IMG/VR virus record: IMGVR_UViG_3300022198_001368
Coordinates: 1 to 20,553 of that record
Length of the DNA: 20,553 nucleotides
Direction: 5' to 3' (one strand)
Source of the DNA: a virus
Part shown: positions 9,517 to 19,152 of the stretch, one piece after another
Position numbering within the stretch: the stretch's first letter is position 1
Layout: each line of letters begins with the position of its first letter
Notes under the pieces: generated by a model
What the model saw: only the letters and a program-made list of their open reading frames with translations
Databases searched by the model: none
Told to the model about the DNA's origin: nothing
Program-made: the position numbers and the translations under genes

Positions 9517-11379
9517 TTAACCCTCAGTCTCAAGGTTCTGGCGAATAATCGTAAGAGCATCCTTACCCTGCTTGACATTATCAGGGATCTTACGGCTTGT
9601 CCTTGCCAGAACATTCAAGGATTCGATTGTATCAAGGATAATCTTTTGGTTATTACCCTGAAGAAGTGTGACATAGTTATCCAAGATTCTTCTAGGATTA
9701 AGTTCCGTAGGAGCCTGTTCAATTCTAACCTTTCCTGTACGGCCTCTTGTCTCATACCTATAAGCACCCATAGCTTTCTTAAGATTATTGTCAAGCCTCA
9801 TGGCAACAGGATTTACCACAAGTTCAAGGTTACCAAATTCATCAACTTCAATCTTGAAAGGTTGGTATTCAGTCTGTTTTATTTCTTCAAACTGATTACG
9901 CAAAGTAGTGGTAAGAACCTGTGCAGATCTTTTTGAGTATGTGTTAATCACGTTAAACATACCCATGCCCTTGTCAGGCATGGTCTTTGCCATGTTTTCT
10001 GCAATCATAAATGTCTTGTCAGACAAAAGCTTCTTGATGTTAGTCGGCTTAATAGACTGACCACCAGTATCAAACTCAGGAAGAGAAACCATAAACATGG
10101 AAGTAAGAGAATTATAGGTAGCTTCCATAAACTCAGGGCTTTCACCTTCAAGTTTATACTGTTGTGTAGTATCCAAACTATCCTTTACAACAGCAGACCA
10201 TGCTGGCTTTGCATTGAAAGTAGTAATCAATGCCTCGCGGCTAAACACAGAATCGTATCTATTAGCTACTTCTGAAGCAGAGTCTGTCGGAGTACCCGGA
10301 GATGTGTCAGGACCTATTGCTTGAGGTGCTGTACCATTTACACTGAAAGGTCCCACCTTGTACTGAGCAATAGCAAGAACCTCTTCCAACACTTCTGGAC
10401 TTTTATTCAAAATATAAGTAGCCATAGTTGGGTCCATCTGTCCAGTAGCAATAAGGCGTGTAGCCAAATTACCAGTATTAGCAATTACCTTTGCCTGATC
10501 TTCTTTTGTTTTGTTGTTTAGCTCTCTATTCCACTGAGTAGAATAGTTTTCAAGATTAGAAATCAAAGCATCAAATTGAGTCATAAAAGTCTCAGGCTTA
10601 ACTGTTGTGGGATCAATACCACTCTTGTTGATATCATTGGTAATCTTAGAAAGTAGTGTTGCTCTTTGTGTTTTAACAGCATCAATCAAAAACTGTGTAG
10701 GAGTAGCTCCACTTTCTTCTGCTGACTGAAGAATAAGACTAATCTTCTTTTCATCAAACATGCTTTGATATACGCTGTCTACATCTTGCTGTAGTAAAGG
10801 TCTAAGTTCTAATTCAAACCTTTCTTTGTTGTCTTCAAATCTTTTCTTTCTTACATCAATTTCATATTCCAACTGCTTCTGTTTGGTGTAAGCAGCAAAG
10901 ATCATATTCTGCTGAGTCTCAACATCACCAGAAGCCTGAATCATTGCTTCAGCAACAGCCAGTTTACCAGCTTCACTCTTCTGCGCCCACTCTAACATAT
11001 TACTTTTTTGTATATCCTCAAGCGACATACCTGTGGCAGGGTAAATTTCACCGGATACTTCACCAAAGAACTTGTTAAGGTCATCCACATACACAGGATA
11101 CTCACGATAAGCATTCTGCTGTAGTGCCTTAAAGGCCACAGCCTTTCTTGTAGGATCTTCGATCTGATCAATCTTCATCATGTTGGCAGAGACAGTCCTC
11201 AAAGCCTCCATCTTTCTTTCAGCTTCTGTAGGACCCTTTACTTCCTTTTCCTCCAAAGATTCTCTGAAGATCTGTCCAACATTAGAAATAAAACCAGAGT
11301 AATCCATACTAGGAGGAGTATAGGCAGTGACATTACTACCACCCATGTCTCTTACTTCTGGTTTAAAAAGTTCAGCCAT
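9517..11379 (-). CDS. internal virion protein (T7 gp15-like position)
   Basis: The product is 620 residues, mostly charged helix with Gln/Glu/Lys-rich stretches (for example EYEIDVRKKRFEDNKERFEL around residue 172-191) and no catalytic motif. By size and by position among internal virion genes it is probably one of the ejected core proteins that form the trans-envelope DNA channel in T7-like phages. That is inferred from context. AGGAG lies eight bases before the ATG, overlapping the end of the upstream gene. The start MAELFKPEVRD is echoed in the downstream hydrolase. T7 gp15 is 747 residues; here the gene order relative to the largest protein is reversed. Confidence 0.75.
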   Translation of the reverse strand: MAELFKPEVRDMGGSNVTAYTPPSMDYSGFISNVGQIFRESLEEKEVKGPTEAERKMEALRTVSANMMKIDQIEDPTRKAVAFKALQQNAYREYPVYVDDLNKFFGEVSGEIYPATGMSLEDIQKSNMLEWAQKSEAGKLAVAEAMIQASGDVETQQNMIFAAYTKQKQLEYEIDVRKKRFEDNKERFELELRPLLQQDVDSVYQSMFDEKKISLILQSAEESGATPTQFLIDAVKTQRATLLSKITNDINKSGIDPTTVKPETFMTQFDALISNLENYSTQWNRELNNKTKEDQAKVIANTGNLATRLIATGQMDPTMATYILNKSPEVLEEVLAIAQYKVGPFSVNGTAPQAIGPDTSPGTPTDSASEVANRYDSVFSREALITTFNAKPAWSAVVKDSLDTTQQYKLEGESPEFMEATYNSLTSMFMVSLPEFDTGGQSIKPTNIKKLLSDKTFMIAENMAKTMPDKGMGMFNVINTYSKRSAQVLTTTLRNQFEEIKQTEYQPFKIEVDEFGNLELVVNPVAMRLDNNLKKAMGAYRYETRGRTGKVRIEQAPTELNPRRILDNYVTLLQGNNQKIILDTIESLNVLARTSRKIPDNVKQGKDALTIIRQNLETEG

Positions 11380-11384
11380 ACGGT

Positions 11385-14300
11385 TTACTCCTGTTCATTT
11401 AGCTTCTGATACTGTCTTGACAGACCTTGCTTGACAGTCAATGCGTCTTGTTCAATTGCAATCTCACCAAGAGACTTCCAGCTTTCACGACTACGCGTGA
11501 TAACATCTTTCTGCTGACTGAAGTTTAGCGGGGCCAAAAGAGACATAATTTCATCTCTGATATCTTCAGCAGCCTTGTAGTCATTCTCTTGCATGTATCT
11601 GCCCTTCAGTCTGGTAAGCTCTCTCACCCTGTCTGTAACCTTGGCAATCATGTCCTTTTCAGCAAACAAGGCTTGCTTAAGATCGTAGTACATCTCAACC
11701 TCTTGGAAAGGAATACCCAATGTATTCCAAAGAGCATTCCAAGGATTCATACCCTCGGCCAGTACCTGACCTTTCTTGTTTACAAACTCTCCTGTCAACA
11801 TCAGGTAATAAGCCTGAGTTACTTTGTTCCAAGTAGAAACATTTCTTGCTACCTTGTTAAGGTCATACTGCTGAAGAGTTATGTCTGATGTAAAGATAGA
11901 AGAAAAAAGACCAAAAGCACCCATTCCAGAATCAAACGCAATAGATCCGGCAGGACCACCAATAAGCTCTGCAAAGTTTTTATCCATTACATCATCATAA
12001 AGTTGATTAAGACCATCACCTGTACCCAGACGGCCACCAACAGCAGTATCCACACCAAGGATATTAGACAGAATACCATCAAGAAGGCCATACCTTAAAG
12101 TTGTATACAAGTCTTTATTGATACCTTCTGATGTCTGATCGACAAAGGCATTAACACCCCAACTTGCAAACGGAACACCCGCAGCACCAAAGAAAACAAG
12201 CTGACTAAGACCAAGCCTTGCTCTTTCCTTGCCAGTAAGGTTTCTGCCAAAGAAGATATTCTCCATCAGCTTTGCCTGATAGCCAAGCCACTGTGTAGGC
12301 AGAGACAAGAAACCCTGTTGCCAAGAAGCAGCAGAAGCCCTTGTCATATTCAGAGTAAGAGTGTCTGCTCTCTTGGTAATGAACTCATCCATGATCCTGT
12401 ACCCTGACTCTGTGGTAATATCCAGAGTAGGATAAGCTCTTCTAAACTCACGATAACCAACATTCGTAGCCATCAGTCGGCCAACTCTGTCACCTTCGTT
12501 GAAGAACATACGTCCAGTTTCCCTGATGTTTCTGATCACACCACGGGTCATGTCATAAGTAGAGTTAATCTCGGAGATATTCTGATTGACCTGAAATCGT
12601 CCAGACTTGTGCATATAGTCCACGACTTCAAGAAAGTCCTTTTCAGGCATACCAATAAAGGTACTGGATCTTTTGTACAAAGCTTTCAGAACCTCAGGGT
12701 TCCTGTTAATCATGGCGATACGCATTGGAAGATACGCAGCAGCAGCTTTAAGTCCATGCACCGGGGCAATGGCCATGATAGACAAGGCAGCAGAACCTTG
12801 GACAAGGTACTGGTCTGGATTAAACATACCCATTTTAAGGTCAAAAGCAAAAGATCTCAGAGCCACATCAGGTCTGAAGCTCATCCTGTCAATAACATCT
12901 ACCCTGCCTTTGGTCTTTTCAAAGATAAACTCACCAAAGCCCTGCATCCTTCTTTCCCAAGCTTGGGCAAACTCGTTTGTCTCATTAAGCCTGTTCATGA
13001 TGACTCTTCTTTCTGTTCTGAAGAGTTCACCAGTCTTGCTATTTGCAAACTTGGCTTGTCTAAGCTGCTGGATAAAAGGCAGATTCTTGATCTGGTCTGC
13101 GTTTGTTATGGCATTGTTAGCCTTGGCACCCTTCAGGAAACCTTCAATGGCTTTGTAAGAGTACTCCCTTTCAGCCATGTAGTTAATACCCTTGGCAAAG
13201 TCTCTTTCCACAGATACAAGAGGATCAATATGCTTAAACTTGCCACTTCCATAACCATAAATAACCTCGTTCTCCAGCCTACCCTTGGCATAGAGTTCTT
13301 CGTATGTGGTAAACTTACCAAGTCTGTAATTTTCAAACTGACCAACACCTACAGCAGGAAGCTCTGCGTCCTTGGTAACAATATCTACATCATTCTCAAT
13401 ACCAGACTTTTCCAGATACTTCTCAAACATCCCGACATCTTCAATGTTAGGATTGAATCCGTTGTTAGCCTTGATAAGATCATCAGCCGCAGACTTTGAG
13501 ATAGTCCCTGCCTTGAAATCAGACAAAGCTTTCATCGAAGACTTGATGTCTTTGGCAGCATCGGCAAGCTCTTTGGCTGTTCTACCAACAAACACAATAT
13601 TGGGTGTAAGGTTAAGGACATTACCCGACAGATCCGTTCTGATCCTCTTGGATGCAAGATAACCGTGTATGTTTCCTGTATCTCTATAACCACCAGCAAT
13701 ACGAGGTACAACATCAGACAAAGTAACAGGTCTTGAAGACTTCAGAGAGCCTGTGGCATACAGAACCTTCTTGCCATCAATAACCGGAGCATTGTCTACA
13801 TCCACAATTTGATACAGGTTATTCTGCTTCTTTGTCTTCTTAAGTTCAAACAAAGTTTTTCTGTCAATAACCTTACCAGTGCTAAGATCAAGTACAAAGT
13901 TTTGAGGATAATCTTTACCAGCAGGAAGGTTACCAACATCATCAAGTCTTTTCATACGGTAATAGTTGATACCATCACCAGTACCCATGAACTGACCATA
14001 TCGCTCACCAGATGTTCTCTTCAAAACCTTGTCAGCATCAAGCCATTTGGCTGCTTCAGAAAGCTTATAGGTAGAGACATAAGCATCTTGAACTTCTTGT
14101 GTGGCTTCTCTCCCTGTCTGTCTACGATAGATATCCTTGAATGTTCCAAGATCGTACCAGTCACTGTCTTCTACCTTGATCTTGGAAATAACCTGATCAA
14201 GACCTCTTTTGTCAGCCCTAGAAACTTTCTTCAAAAGGTTGTTATGCTGAGTAACAATTTCAGCTTCGATGTAACCAATCTGCTGAAGACCTCTTTTCAA

Positions 14301-15752
14301 AACAGTGTTAAGTCTGTCTGAAGAAGTAATCTCAGGAGAGGCAAGAAAATCAAACAAAGAAGACCTAAGCTCTGAAACTTGAGTAGGACTTGCCAGTCCC
14401 TTCATGCCAAGGTTTCTTTCAAAGGTAACAACATATCCCTCAGGCTTGTCACCCTTGGCATTGATACCATACGGTTCTACCTTGCCACCAAAAGGCTTGG
14501 CAAACTTTTGAGCATTGGCCCAGTCCTTGAAAGGAACACCATCTTCTCTGCCAAGGGTGACCTTCACAGCAAAGTTATCCAGACCCAAGTCTTTTTCCTG
14601 AATGTCCAAGACATGAAACTTGGTTTTCTTCTCAAGATAGTTCTTGTATCTTGTCTTTGCAGCCTGAAGCATTTCAGGAGAATAAATACCACGATAAGCC
14701 GTGGCAATCTTCTCAAAGTAATCGTTCGTGACCTCATTGGCTAAGGTAGGCTTAAGGGTTGCTCCAAGACCATTAGACCCCACAGCAGAACTGCTAGGGG
14801 CTGTCTGAATGGCAAGGTTAACAGAAGTCTGTCCAGTACTTAGGGCATTGTCTACAACCTGATTAGCCGCTGCCTTGCCTCCTGTGGCCTCTGCTACCTG
14901 TGCAGCATCCGTAGCCAAGGCAAGCTTTGCTGTTGTACCTGATGTACTTGCAACACCTTTGCCAAGACCAAGGACCTTACCAACAGGGATAAAACCAGCC
15001 ACATCAACAGCCAGCCAAAGTCCTTCATTCTCTGATGTACCCATGCTGGCAATGGTATTGTACCTAGACCAGTACAACAAGGAGTTATCACCAAAAACAC
15101 CAAGATCCTTGGCTTGTTTGGCAAACTTTCTGGCCAGCATTCTTTTCTTGTTCAGATCAGGCTCAAGAAAGATTTCAAGATACTGTTCTCTGCCAAGCTG
15201 AGACTTACCTTTCCAGTCTCCTACACTTGTTTCTGTAACACCAAAGAAGTTTTCAGGTACACCTACTGTTGCTTCTCTGGCAATCATGCCAAGAAAAGAA
15301 CCGACATACCCAAGCACTGATTCATCTGGGGCAGCAGCCTTGAACTCTTCAGAAAGGATAGCCATAGTCAAGGCTGTCTGATCCACATCAGGATTGAATA
15401 CATCCACAACGATGTTTTCTATGACATCCTTGCTTTCTTGTGCGCTCTGAACATACTGTGTGTTACGTTGGTATGTCTCAAGAGTTTCCTTGAAAGTCTC
15501 AGGAGAAAAGCTTTCTGCATAAGCTCTTTCAACCAGATCAGGTTGTTCCTTTTCCTTGAAGATATCATAGTACTTGCCTTCCTCAACAGCAATCAAAGCC
15601 TCATCAACAGGAATATTATTATGCTGTGCATACCTCTCTGCAAGAGAAAGCTTGTACTTCTTGCTCTTTTCAATCTCTTGGGTAATCTCTTCCTCACTGG
15701 GGAAAAGACTTTCTACTACCTCAAAAGATTGATCTTCAGGAAAAAGAGACAT
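11385..15752 (-). CDS. large internal virion protein (T7 gp16-like position)
   Basis: The product is 1455 residues, the largest in the window, comparable to T7 gp16 (1318). No lysozyme or transglycosylase motif is visible, unlike gp16, and that activity appears to reside in the separate 352-residue protein. Hydrophobic or Gly/Ala-rich segments occur near residues 245-268 (GLWLAVDVAGFIPVGKVLGL), 970-1010, 1190 and 1275, consistent with a protein that enters the host envelope on DNA ejection. The rest is long helix and mixed sequence. The start shares its A with the stop of the gp14-like gene (TAATG), with GAGG eight bases upstream. Identity is by size, position and composition. Confidence 0.8.
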   Translation of the reverse strand: MSLFPEDQSFEVVESLFPSEEEITQEIEKSKKYKLSLAERYAQHNNIPVDEALIAVEEGKYYDIFKEKEQPDLVERAYAESFSPETFKETLETYQRNTQYVQSAQESKDVIENIVVDVFNPDVDQTALTMAILSEEFKAAAPDESVLGYVGSFLGMIAREATVGVPENFFGVTETSVGDWKGKSQLGREQYLEIFLEPDLNKKRMLARKFAKQAKDLGVFGDNSLLYWSRYNTIASMGTSENEGLWLAVDVAGFIPVGKVLGLGKGVASTSGTTAKLALATDAAQVAEATGGKAAANQVVDNALSTGQTSVNLAIQTAPSSSAVGSNGLGATLKPTLANEVTNDYFEKIATAYRGIYSPEMLQAAKTRYKNYLEKKTKFHVLDIQEKDLGLDNFAVKVTLGREDGVPFKDWANAQKFAKPFGGKVEPYGINAKGDKPEGYVVTFERNLGMKGLASPTQVSELRSSLFDFLASPEITSSDRLNTVLKRGLQQIGYIEAEIVTQHNNLLKKVSRADKRGLDQVISKIKVEDSDWYDLGTFKDIYRRQTGREATQEVQDAYVSTYKLSEAAKWLDADKVLKRTSGERYGQFMGTGDGINYYRMKRLDDVGNLPAGKDYPQNFVLDLSTGKVIDRKTLFELKKTKKQNNLYQIVDVDNAPVIDGKKVLYATGSLKSSRPVTLSDVVPRIAGGYRDTGNIHGYLASKRIRTDLSGNVLNLTPNIVFVGRTAKELADAAKDIKSSMKALSDFKAGTISKSAADDLIKANNGFNPNIEDVGMFEKYLEKSGIENDVDIVTKDAELPAVGVGQFENYRLGKFTTYEELYAKGRLENEVIYGYGSGKFKHIDPLVSVERDFAKGINYMAEREYSYKAIEGFLKGAKANNAITNADQIKNLPFIQQLRQAKFANSKTGELFRTERRVIMNRLNETNEFAQAWERRMQGFGEFIFEKTKGRVDVIDRMSFRPDVALRSFAFDLKMGMFNPDQYLVQGSAALSIMAIAPVHGLKAAAAYLPMRIAMINRNPEVLKALYKRSSTFIGMPEKDFLEVVDYMHKSGRFQVNQNISEINSTYDMTRGVIRNIRETGRMFFNEGDRVGRLMATNVGYREFRRAYPTLDITTESGYRIMDEFITKRADTLTLNMTRASAASWQQGFLSLPTQWLGYQAKLMENIFFGRNLTGKERARLGLSQLVFFGAAGVPFASWGVNAFVDQTSEGINKDLYTTLRYGLLDGILSNILGVDTAVGGRLGTGDGLNQLYDDVMDKNFAELIGGPAGSIAFDSGMGAFGLFSSIFTSDITLQQYDLNKVARNVSTWNKVTQAYYLMLTGEFVNKKGQVLAEGMNPWNALWNTLGIPFQEVEMYYDLKQALFAEKDMIAKVTDRVRELTRLKGRYMQENDYKAAEDIRDEIMSLLAPLNFSQQKDVITRSRESWKSLGEIAIEQDALTVKQGLSRQYQKLNEQE

Positions 15753-16243
15753 TAAACATACCTCATACCAAACCCGCTAGACTGTATCGGGTTAGCCATA
15801 CGGCCAAGTGTCTGCATACCAGTATTGTAAAGACCAGAGCCAAGAGTGCCAAGCTCTGGTCCAATAGAAGCAATACCCTGTGCAATACCAGCCTGAGTCT
15901 GATACTGAGCAGCCTGATTAAGGAATCCCTGCTGTCTTTCAACAGATCTTCTGGTCATCCCTTGGAATCCAAGAGTAGACAAGACCTGATTCTGAAGACC
16001 GCTCAGACCCCCGGTAAGTCCTGTACTTCCAAGACCACCAATCTGTGAAGCCACATTTACTGTTTGCCCTGAGGCAATAGCCTGTTGTCTCAGAAGCTGT
16101 CTACGTTCCCTCTCATCAGCAGCCCTCTGCATCCGGCGCTGTTCCCTCATAGCCCTCTGCTGTTCCTGCATAGCCTGTCTCTGAGAGTACATCCCAAACA
16201 GACTTGCACCAATACCAATCACCGCTCCTGCTGCCTGTGCCAT
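15752..16243 (-). CDS. gp14-like internal virion protein
   Basis: The product is 163 residues: an N-terminal hydrophobic Ala/Gly segment (residues 3-18, QAAGAVIGIGASLFGM), a Gln/Arg-rich coiled coil (about 19-55), then a Gly/Gln/Leu-rich half. This layout is that of T7 gp14-type proteins, which are ejected first and insert in the outer membrane. It sits just before the large internal virion protein, as expected. AGGAG lies nine bases before the ATG. The family is judged from layout and context, not strict motifs. Confidence 0.75.
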   Translation of the reverse strand: MAQAAGAVIGIGASLFGMYSQRQAMQEQQRAMREQRRMQRAADERERRQLLRQQAIASGQTVNVASQIGGLGSTGLTGGLSGLQNQVLSTLGFQGMTRRSVERQQGFLNQAAQYQTQAGIAQGIASIGPELGTLGSGLYNTGMQTLGRMANPIQSSGFGMRYV

Positions 16244-16262
16244 TAGGATTCACTCCTGTTCA

Positions 16263-16745
16263 TTAAAGATCCTTCCAATAAATTACTTCTTTTTCAGAGT
16301 ATCCAAGTCTCTTGTACAATTTGCCTAAGTTGTTTGGACTAAGGTTTGTGAATGTGGATACAGAAAGTATGTCTGCTTTCTTGTATTTACCCCATGCTTC
16401 AAATGCCTTCAGCATCTCAAGTCCGTACTTCCTGTACTCCTCTTCTACATAGATAGACATACAGTATGCCATCATTGAATAGTGAAAGTAATGCGGGGTA
16501 AGGTAGCCAAAGATGTATCCTCTTACCTTTCCACAAATGACCAAGACAATACCTGTTGCCTTGTCATTCCTGAGGGCTTCCCTGAACAGGGCTTCTATCC
16601 GGTCTTCCTCAAACTCTTTGTCAGGTACAGCAGCCTTGACAGGAACTCTGGATAGTCTTACGATATCTTCGTAGTCTTCTTCTTTGATGTACCTTATACT
16701 GACGTCAGTATTTCTTCCTACGTCAGTATCTTGGATTTGTCCCAC
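16263..16745 (-). CDS. GNAT-fold acetyltransferase-like protein (T7 gp13 position)
   Basis: The product is 160 residues. The GNAT fold is suggested by an N-terminal IRYIKEEDYEDIVRLS, a central MSIYVEEEYRKYGLEMLKAFEAW covering motif A, and a C-terminal LGKLYKRLGYSEKEVIYWK. The acetyl-CoA loop is degenerate: R105-x-x-G108-x-E110 instead of R/Q-x-x-G-x-G/A, so activity is doubtful. T7 gp13, encoded between gp12 and gp14, belongs to a family of the same clan, and this gene has exactly that position. It therefore probably aids virion assembly. The start is GTG at 16745, overlapping the gp12 gene by 23 bases, with GGGA about eight bases upstream; no ATG is available near the N-terminus. Confidence 0.75.
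   Translation of the reverse strand: MGQIQDTDVGRNTDVSIRYIKEEDYEDIVRLSRVPVKAAVPDKEFEEDRIEALFREALRNDKATGIVLVICGKVRGYIFGYLTPHYFHYSMMAYCMSIYVEEEYRKYGLEMLKAFEAWGKYKKADILSVSTFTNLSPNNLGKLYKRLGYSEKEVIYWKDL
16696..16711. repeat. 16-base perfect palindrome with a nearby second half-site
   Basis: ATACTGACGTCAGTAT is a perfect inverted repeat. Its right half, ACGTCAGTAT (16702-16711), recurs at 16720-16729, 18 bases further on. It lies in the first codons of the GNAT-like gene and touches the end of the gp12-like gene. It encodes two Thr-Asp-Val units, so coding repetition may explain part of it. It could also be an operator or a nuclease target. Confidence 0.7.
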
Positions 16746-19152
16746 TTACAATTTCCCATCCAATAAGATAAAAATCCTTGCCAGTCTCAGATTCAAAACG
16801 CATACGCATTACCCTGCCTTTGCCTCTGACTTTTGTCCTGCAAACAATTGTATCATATGGATAAGTAAATGTCAAATCGTTTGGGTTAACCGTAGGATAG
16901 TTTATTATTCTGTATATCTGACTAGGGGTACTCCACCTTGAGTTATCCCCTGACAGATCCCACTTGGTTGTAAGAATACATCCAGAAGGATAGTCAGCCT
17001 CGTACCCACCTCCAGACACCACAAATTTTTCTTCTGTTCTTTTCAGGTATGAGGTGATGTAGGGGGTGTTCTTCTTGATCGTGGCAGAACCCATAAAGTC
17101 ATATCCTGTCTCGGCATACGACGAATAATCAGCAGACTCCCAGTCAAGGAAGTCTCTGTTTCTGAACTCTGCAAATGTTATCTTGTCATCATCTGTCTTG
17201 ACAATAAACTTGATTTCTGTCTGAATAGACGAAGAAGTTGTAATTGTCTGAATAACAGTATCTGAACTTGAGTCTATAACTTGATCCGCTCCTGCCAGTA
17301 CATTAAAATCAACTGGTGCAGAACCAAGACCAGACAGATAAAAAGACTCAAGCATATAGACACTAGACCCTGAAAGATCAGATACCTCCCATGGGAAGTA
17401 TGCCTGAAGGCTCATGTCCAAGATAAGTATCTTGTTTTTCTTATGGTCTGTTGTTTCGTCTTCTGTTGGGTATATCCAGTAAATTCTGTTATTCAACCTG
17501 TCGTATACTGCTGATGATTCTTTTTTTGTATCATTACTTATACTGTCATAAAAAGTCTTGATAGGTTCAGAGATATTCTGTACTGAAGGTTTATCAAGTT
17601 CTGTTGTGATGGCATAGATACCGGACACACCCCAATAAATCGGAGTACCGGAAACATCCACCAGTGTCTTCTTATCCACAATACCAAAGTTTGACAGTCT
17701 GCTGACATAGTACTCTGTGGCTTTGAAGACCTGATCCACACCACCAATAATCCATACGCCATTACTGGCCAAGGCATACAGGACTGAGCCTGTGCTATAC
17801 AAGGCTTGAATGTTACTGGCATCGGGAATGACAAGATAACCACCGTCAGAGTCTACAAGACCCGGAGTATCTTCTGCGGTAGGATCAGCTTTCTGATAAC
17901 AGTTACCAAAGTCCTGCTTGTCTTCAATCACTCTGGAAAAGAAAACCTTACCACCGTTCTTTGCAGAGTCAAGACCAGCATACCATACCCGTCCAGCATA
18001 AGCTTCTGTGGAATTAAATCGGGCTTCTTCTACAATGGTAGTAAGACCTGAGATAGAACCCGGGGCAGCACCTGTGGTAGCTCCACTTCTGTTTTGATTG
18101 AAGAAGTCAAGGATATACCGGCCATTAGGAGCAAGAGTAGAGCCTTGCTTTACGTTGATAAACTGAGAATAATCAAAATAGTTTGAAGAAGAAATACGCC
18201 CAACCCACCAAGGTTTATTTCTTGGAGGATAATCATTTCTATTCAATCCGTTGGCATTTGATCTCCAGTAAGTATACAGATTATTCCGGTTACCAAAAGT
18301 ACCTGTCTCAGCCCAACCCATGTTGTACAGGTCATACTGATAGTTCCGGGTAATTTTTGTCGGAAACTTTTCTGTATTGGTATCCCAGTAAGACTCGTAC
18401 ACAAAACCTGTGGCTGATGTTGTGCCAAGGTCAGATCCAGTCAAAGAGTATGTAAATCTTGTTGATGTTGGAATACCTGTGACTGCAAATGTACCGTTAA
18501 ACTCACCAAGAGAACAGTCAATCTGGACTGTATCTCCTGTTGTTAGTTCGTGAGAAGTATTGGTTGTAATGGAAACAACATTACTTGTCCTAGACACAGA
18601 CACAATGTTTGAAGACATACCAAGATATTCAAAGTCTCTGATCTTGATAGTGATAGGTTCAACAGAAATTGAATCTGAAGAAGAAAAATACTGCACAACA
18701 ATAGGGTTTATTGCGGCAGAAACAATGACAAGGTAACCTGTGATAGAAGAACAGCTAATGGGTGTTTCACTTACAGAGAATGAATTACTAGCAGAAAAAT
18801 CACCAAGGTCAATGCTAAAAGGTCTTTCAGAAGCGGAGACAGGATTGGTACTCTTATCATAAAAGTATATCTTGTCATTTACCTGAAGGACAAGAAACTC
18901 CTTACCACCAATACCAGACACATTCTGCCATGTCTCTCTGTGTACATAGTCTCCAGAGTTTACGGTAAAGGAACTCTTCTGGTAGTTTTCTTCAAACTGG
19001 ATACCCCTACGCCTCTGTCTGGCCCCGTTCTTCAACAAGTCACAGTTAAGTTCATCTGAAGAAGCACCCTCAGGGAACGTCATCACCGTTGCTTCAGTGA
19101 TAAGTCCCTTGTTGAAGGTGTTAACAGGCTTTAGATTAACTTGCTGTGGCAA
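16723..19152 (-). CDS. tail tubular protein B (T7 gp12-like)
   Basis: The product is 809 residues, close to T7 gp12 (794). It forms the tail nozzle. The N-terminal signature NTFNKGLITEA, FPEGASSDELNCDL and GARQRRRGI is that of the family; the rest is beta-rich with repeated Ser/Thr/Tyr stretches, as for a nozzle propeller. The only start that keeps the conserved N-terminus is TTG at 19152, with AAGGA about eight bases upstream and a 17-base overlap with the upstream gene. The next ATG (Met23) would remove the signature. The gp11-like gene lies two genes upstream, as in T7-like phages with a small gene in between. Confidence 0.92.
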   Translation of the reverse strand: MPQQVNLKPVNTFNKGLITEATVMTFPEGASSDELNCDLLKNGARQRRRGIQFEENYQKSSFTVNSGDYVHRETWQNVSGIGGKEFLVLQVNDKIYFYDKSTNPVSASERPFSIDLGDFSASNSFSVSETPISCSSITGYLVIVSAAINPIVVQYFSSSDSISVEPITIKIRDFEYLGMSSNIVSVSRTSNVVSITTNTSHELTTGDTVQIDCSLGEFNGTFAVTGIPTSTRFTYSLTGSDLGTTSATGFVYESYWDTNTEKFPTKITRNYQYDLYNMGWAETGTFGNRNNLYTYWRSNANGLNRNDYPPRNKPWWVGRISSSNYFDYSQFINVKQGSTLAPNGRYILDFFNQNRSGATTGAAPGSISGLTTIVEEARFNSTEAYAGRVWYAGLDSAKNGGKVFFSRVIEDKQDFGNCYQKADPTAEDTPGLVDSDGGYLVIPDASNIQALYSTGSVLYALASNGVWIIGGVDQVFKATEYYVSRLSNFGIVDKKTLVDVSGTPIYWGVSGIYAITTELDKPSVQNISEPIKTFYDSISNDTKKESSAVYDRLNNRIYWIYPTEDETTDHKKNKILILDMSLQAYFPWEVSDLSGSSVYMLESFYLSGLGSAPVDFNVLAGADQVIDSSSDTVIQTITTSSSIQTEIKFIVKTDDDKITFAEFRNRDFLDWESADYSSYAETGYDFMGSATIKKNTPYITSYLKRTEEKFVVSGGGYEADYPSGCILTTKWDLSGDNSRWSTPSQIYRIINYPTVNPNDLTFTYPYDTIVCRTKVRGKGRVMRMRFESETGKDFYLIGWEIVSGTNPRY

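Noticed and set aside
12609-13499. Open frame of 296 codons on the plus strand opposite the large internal virion gene
   Set aside because: Antisense shadow of a 1455-codon gene; the product shows no domain and the leftward frame is continuous and well started.
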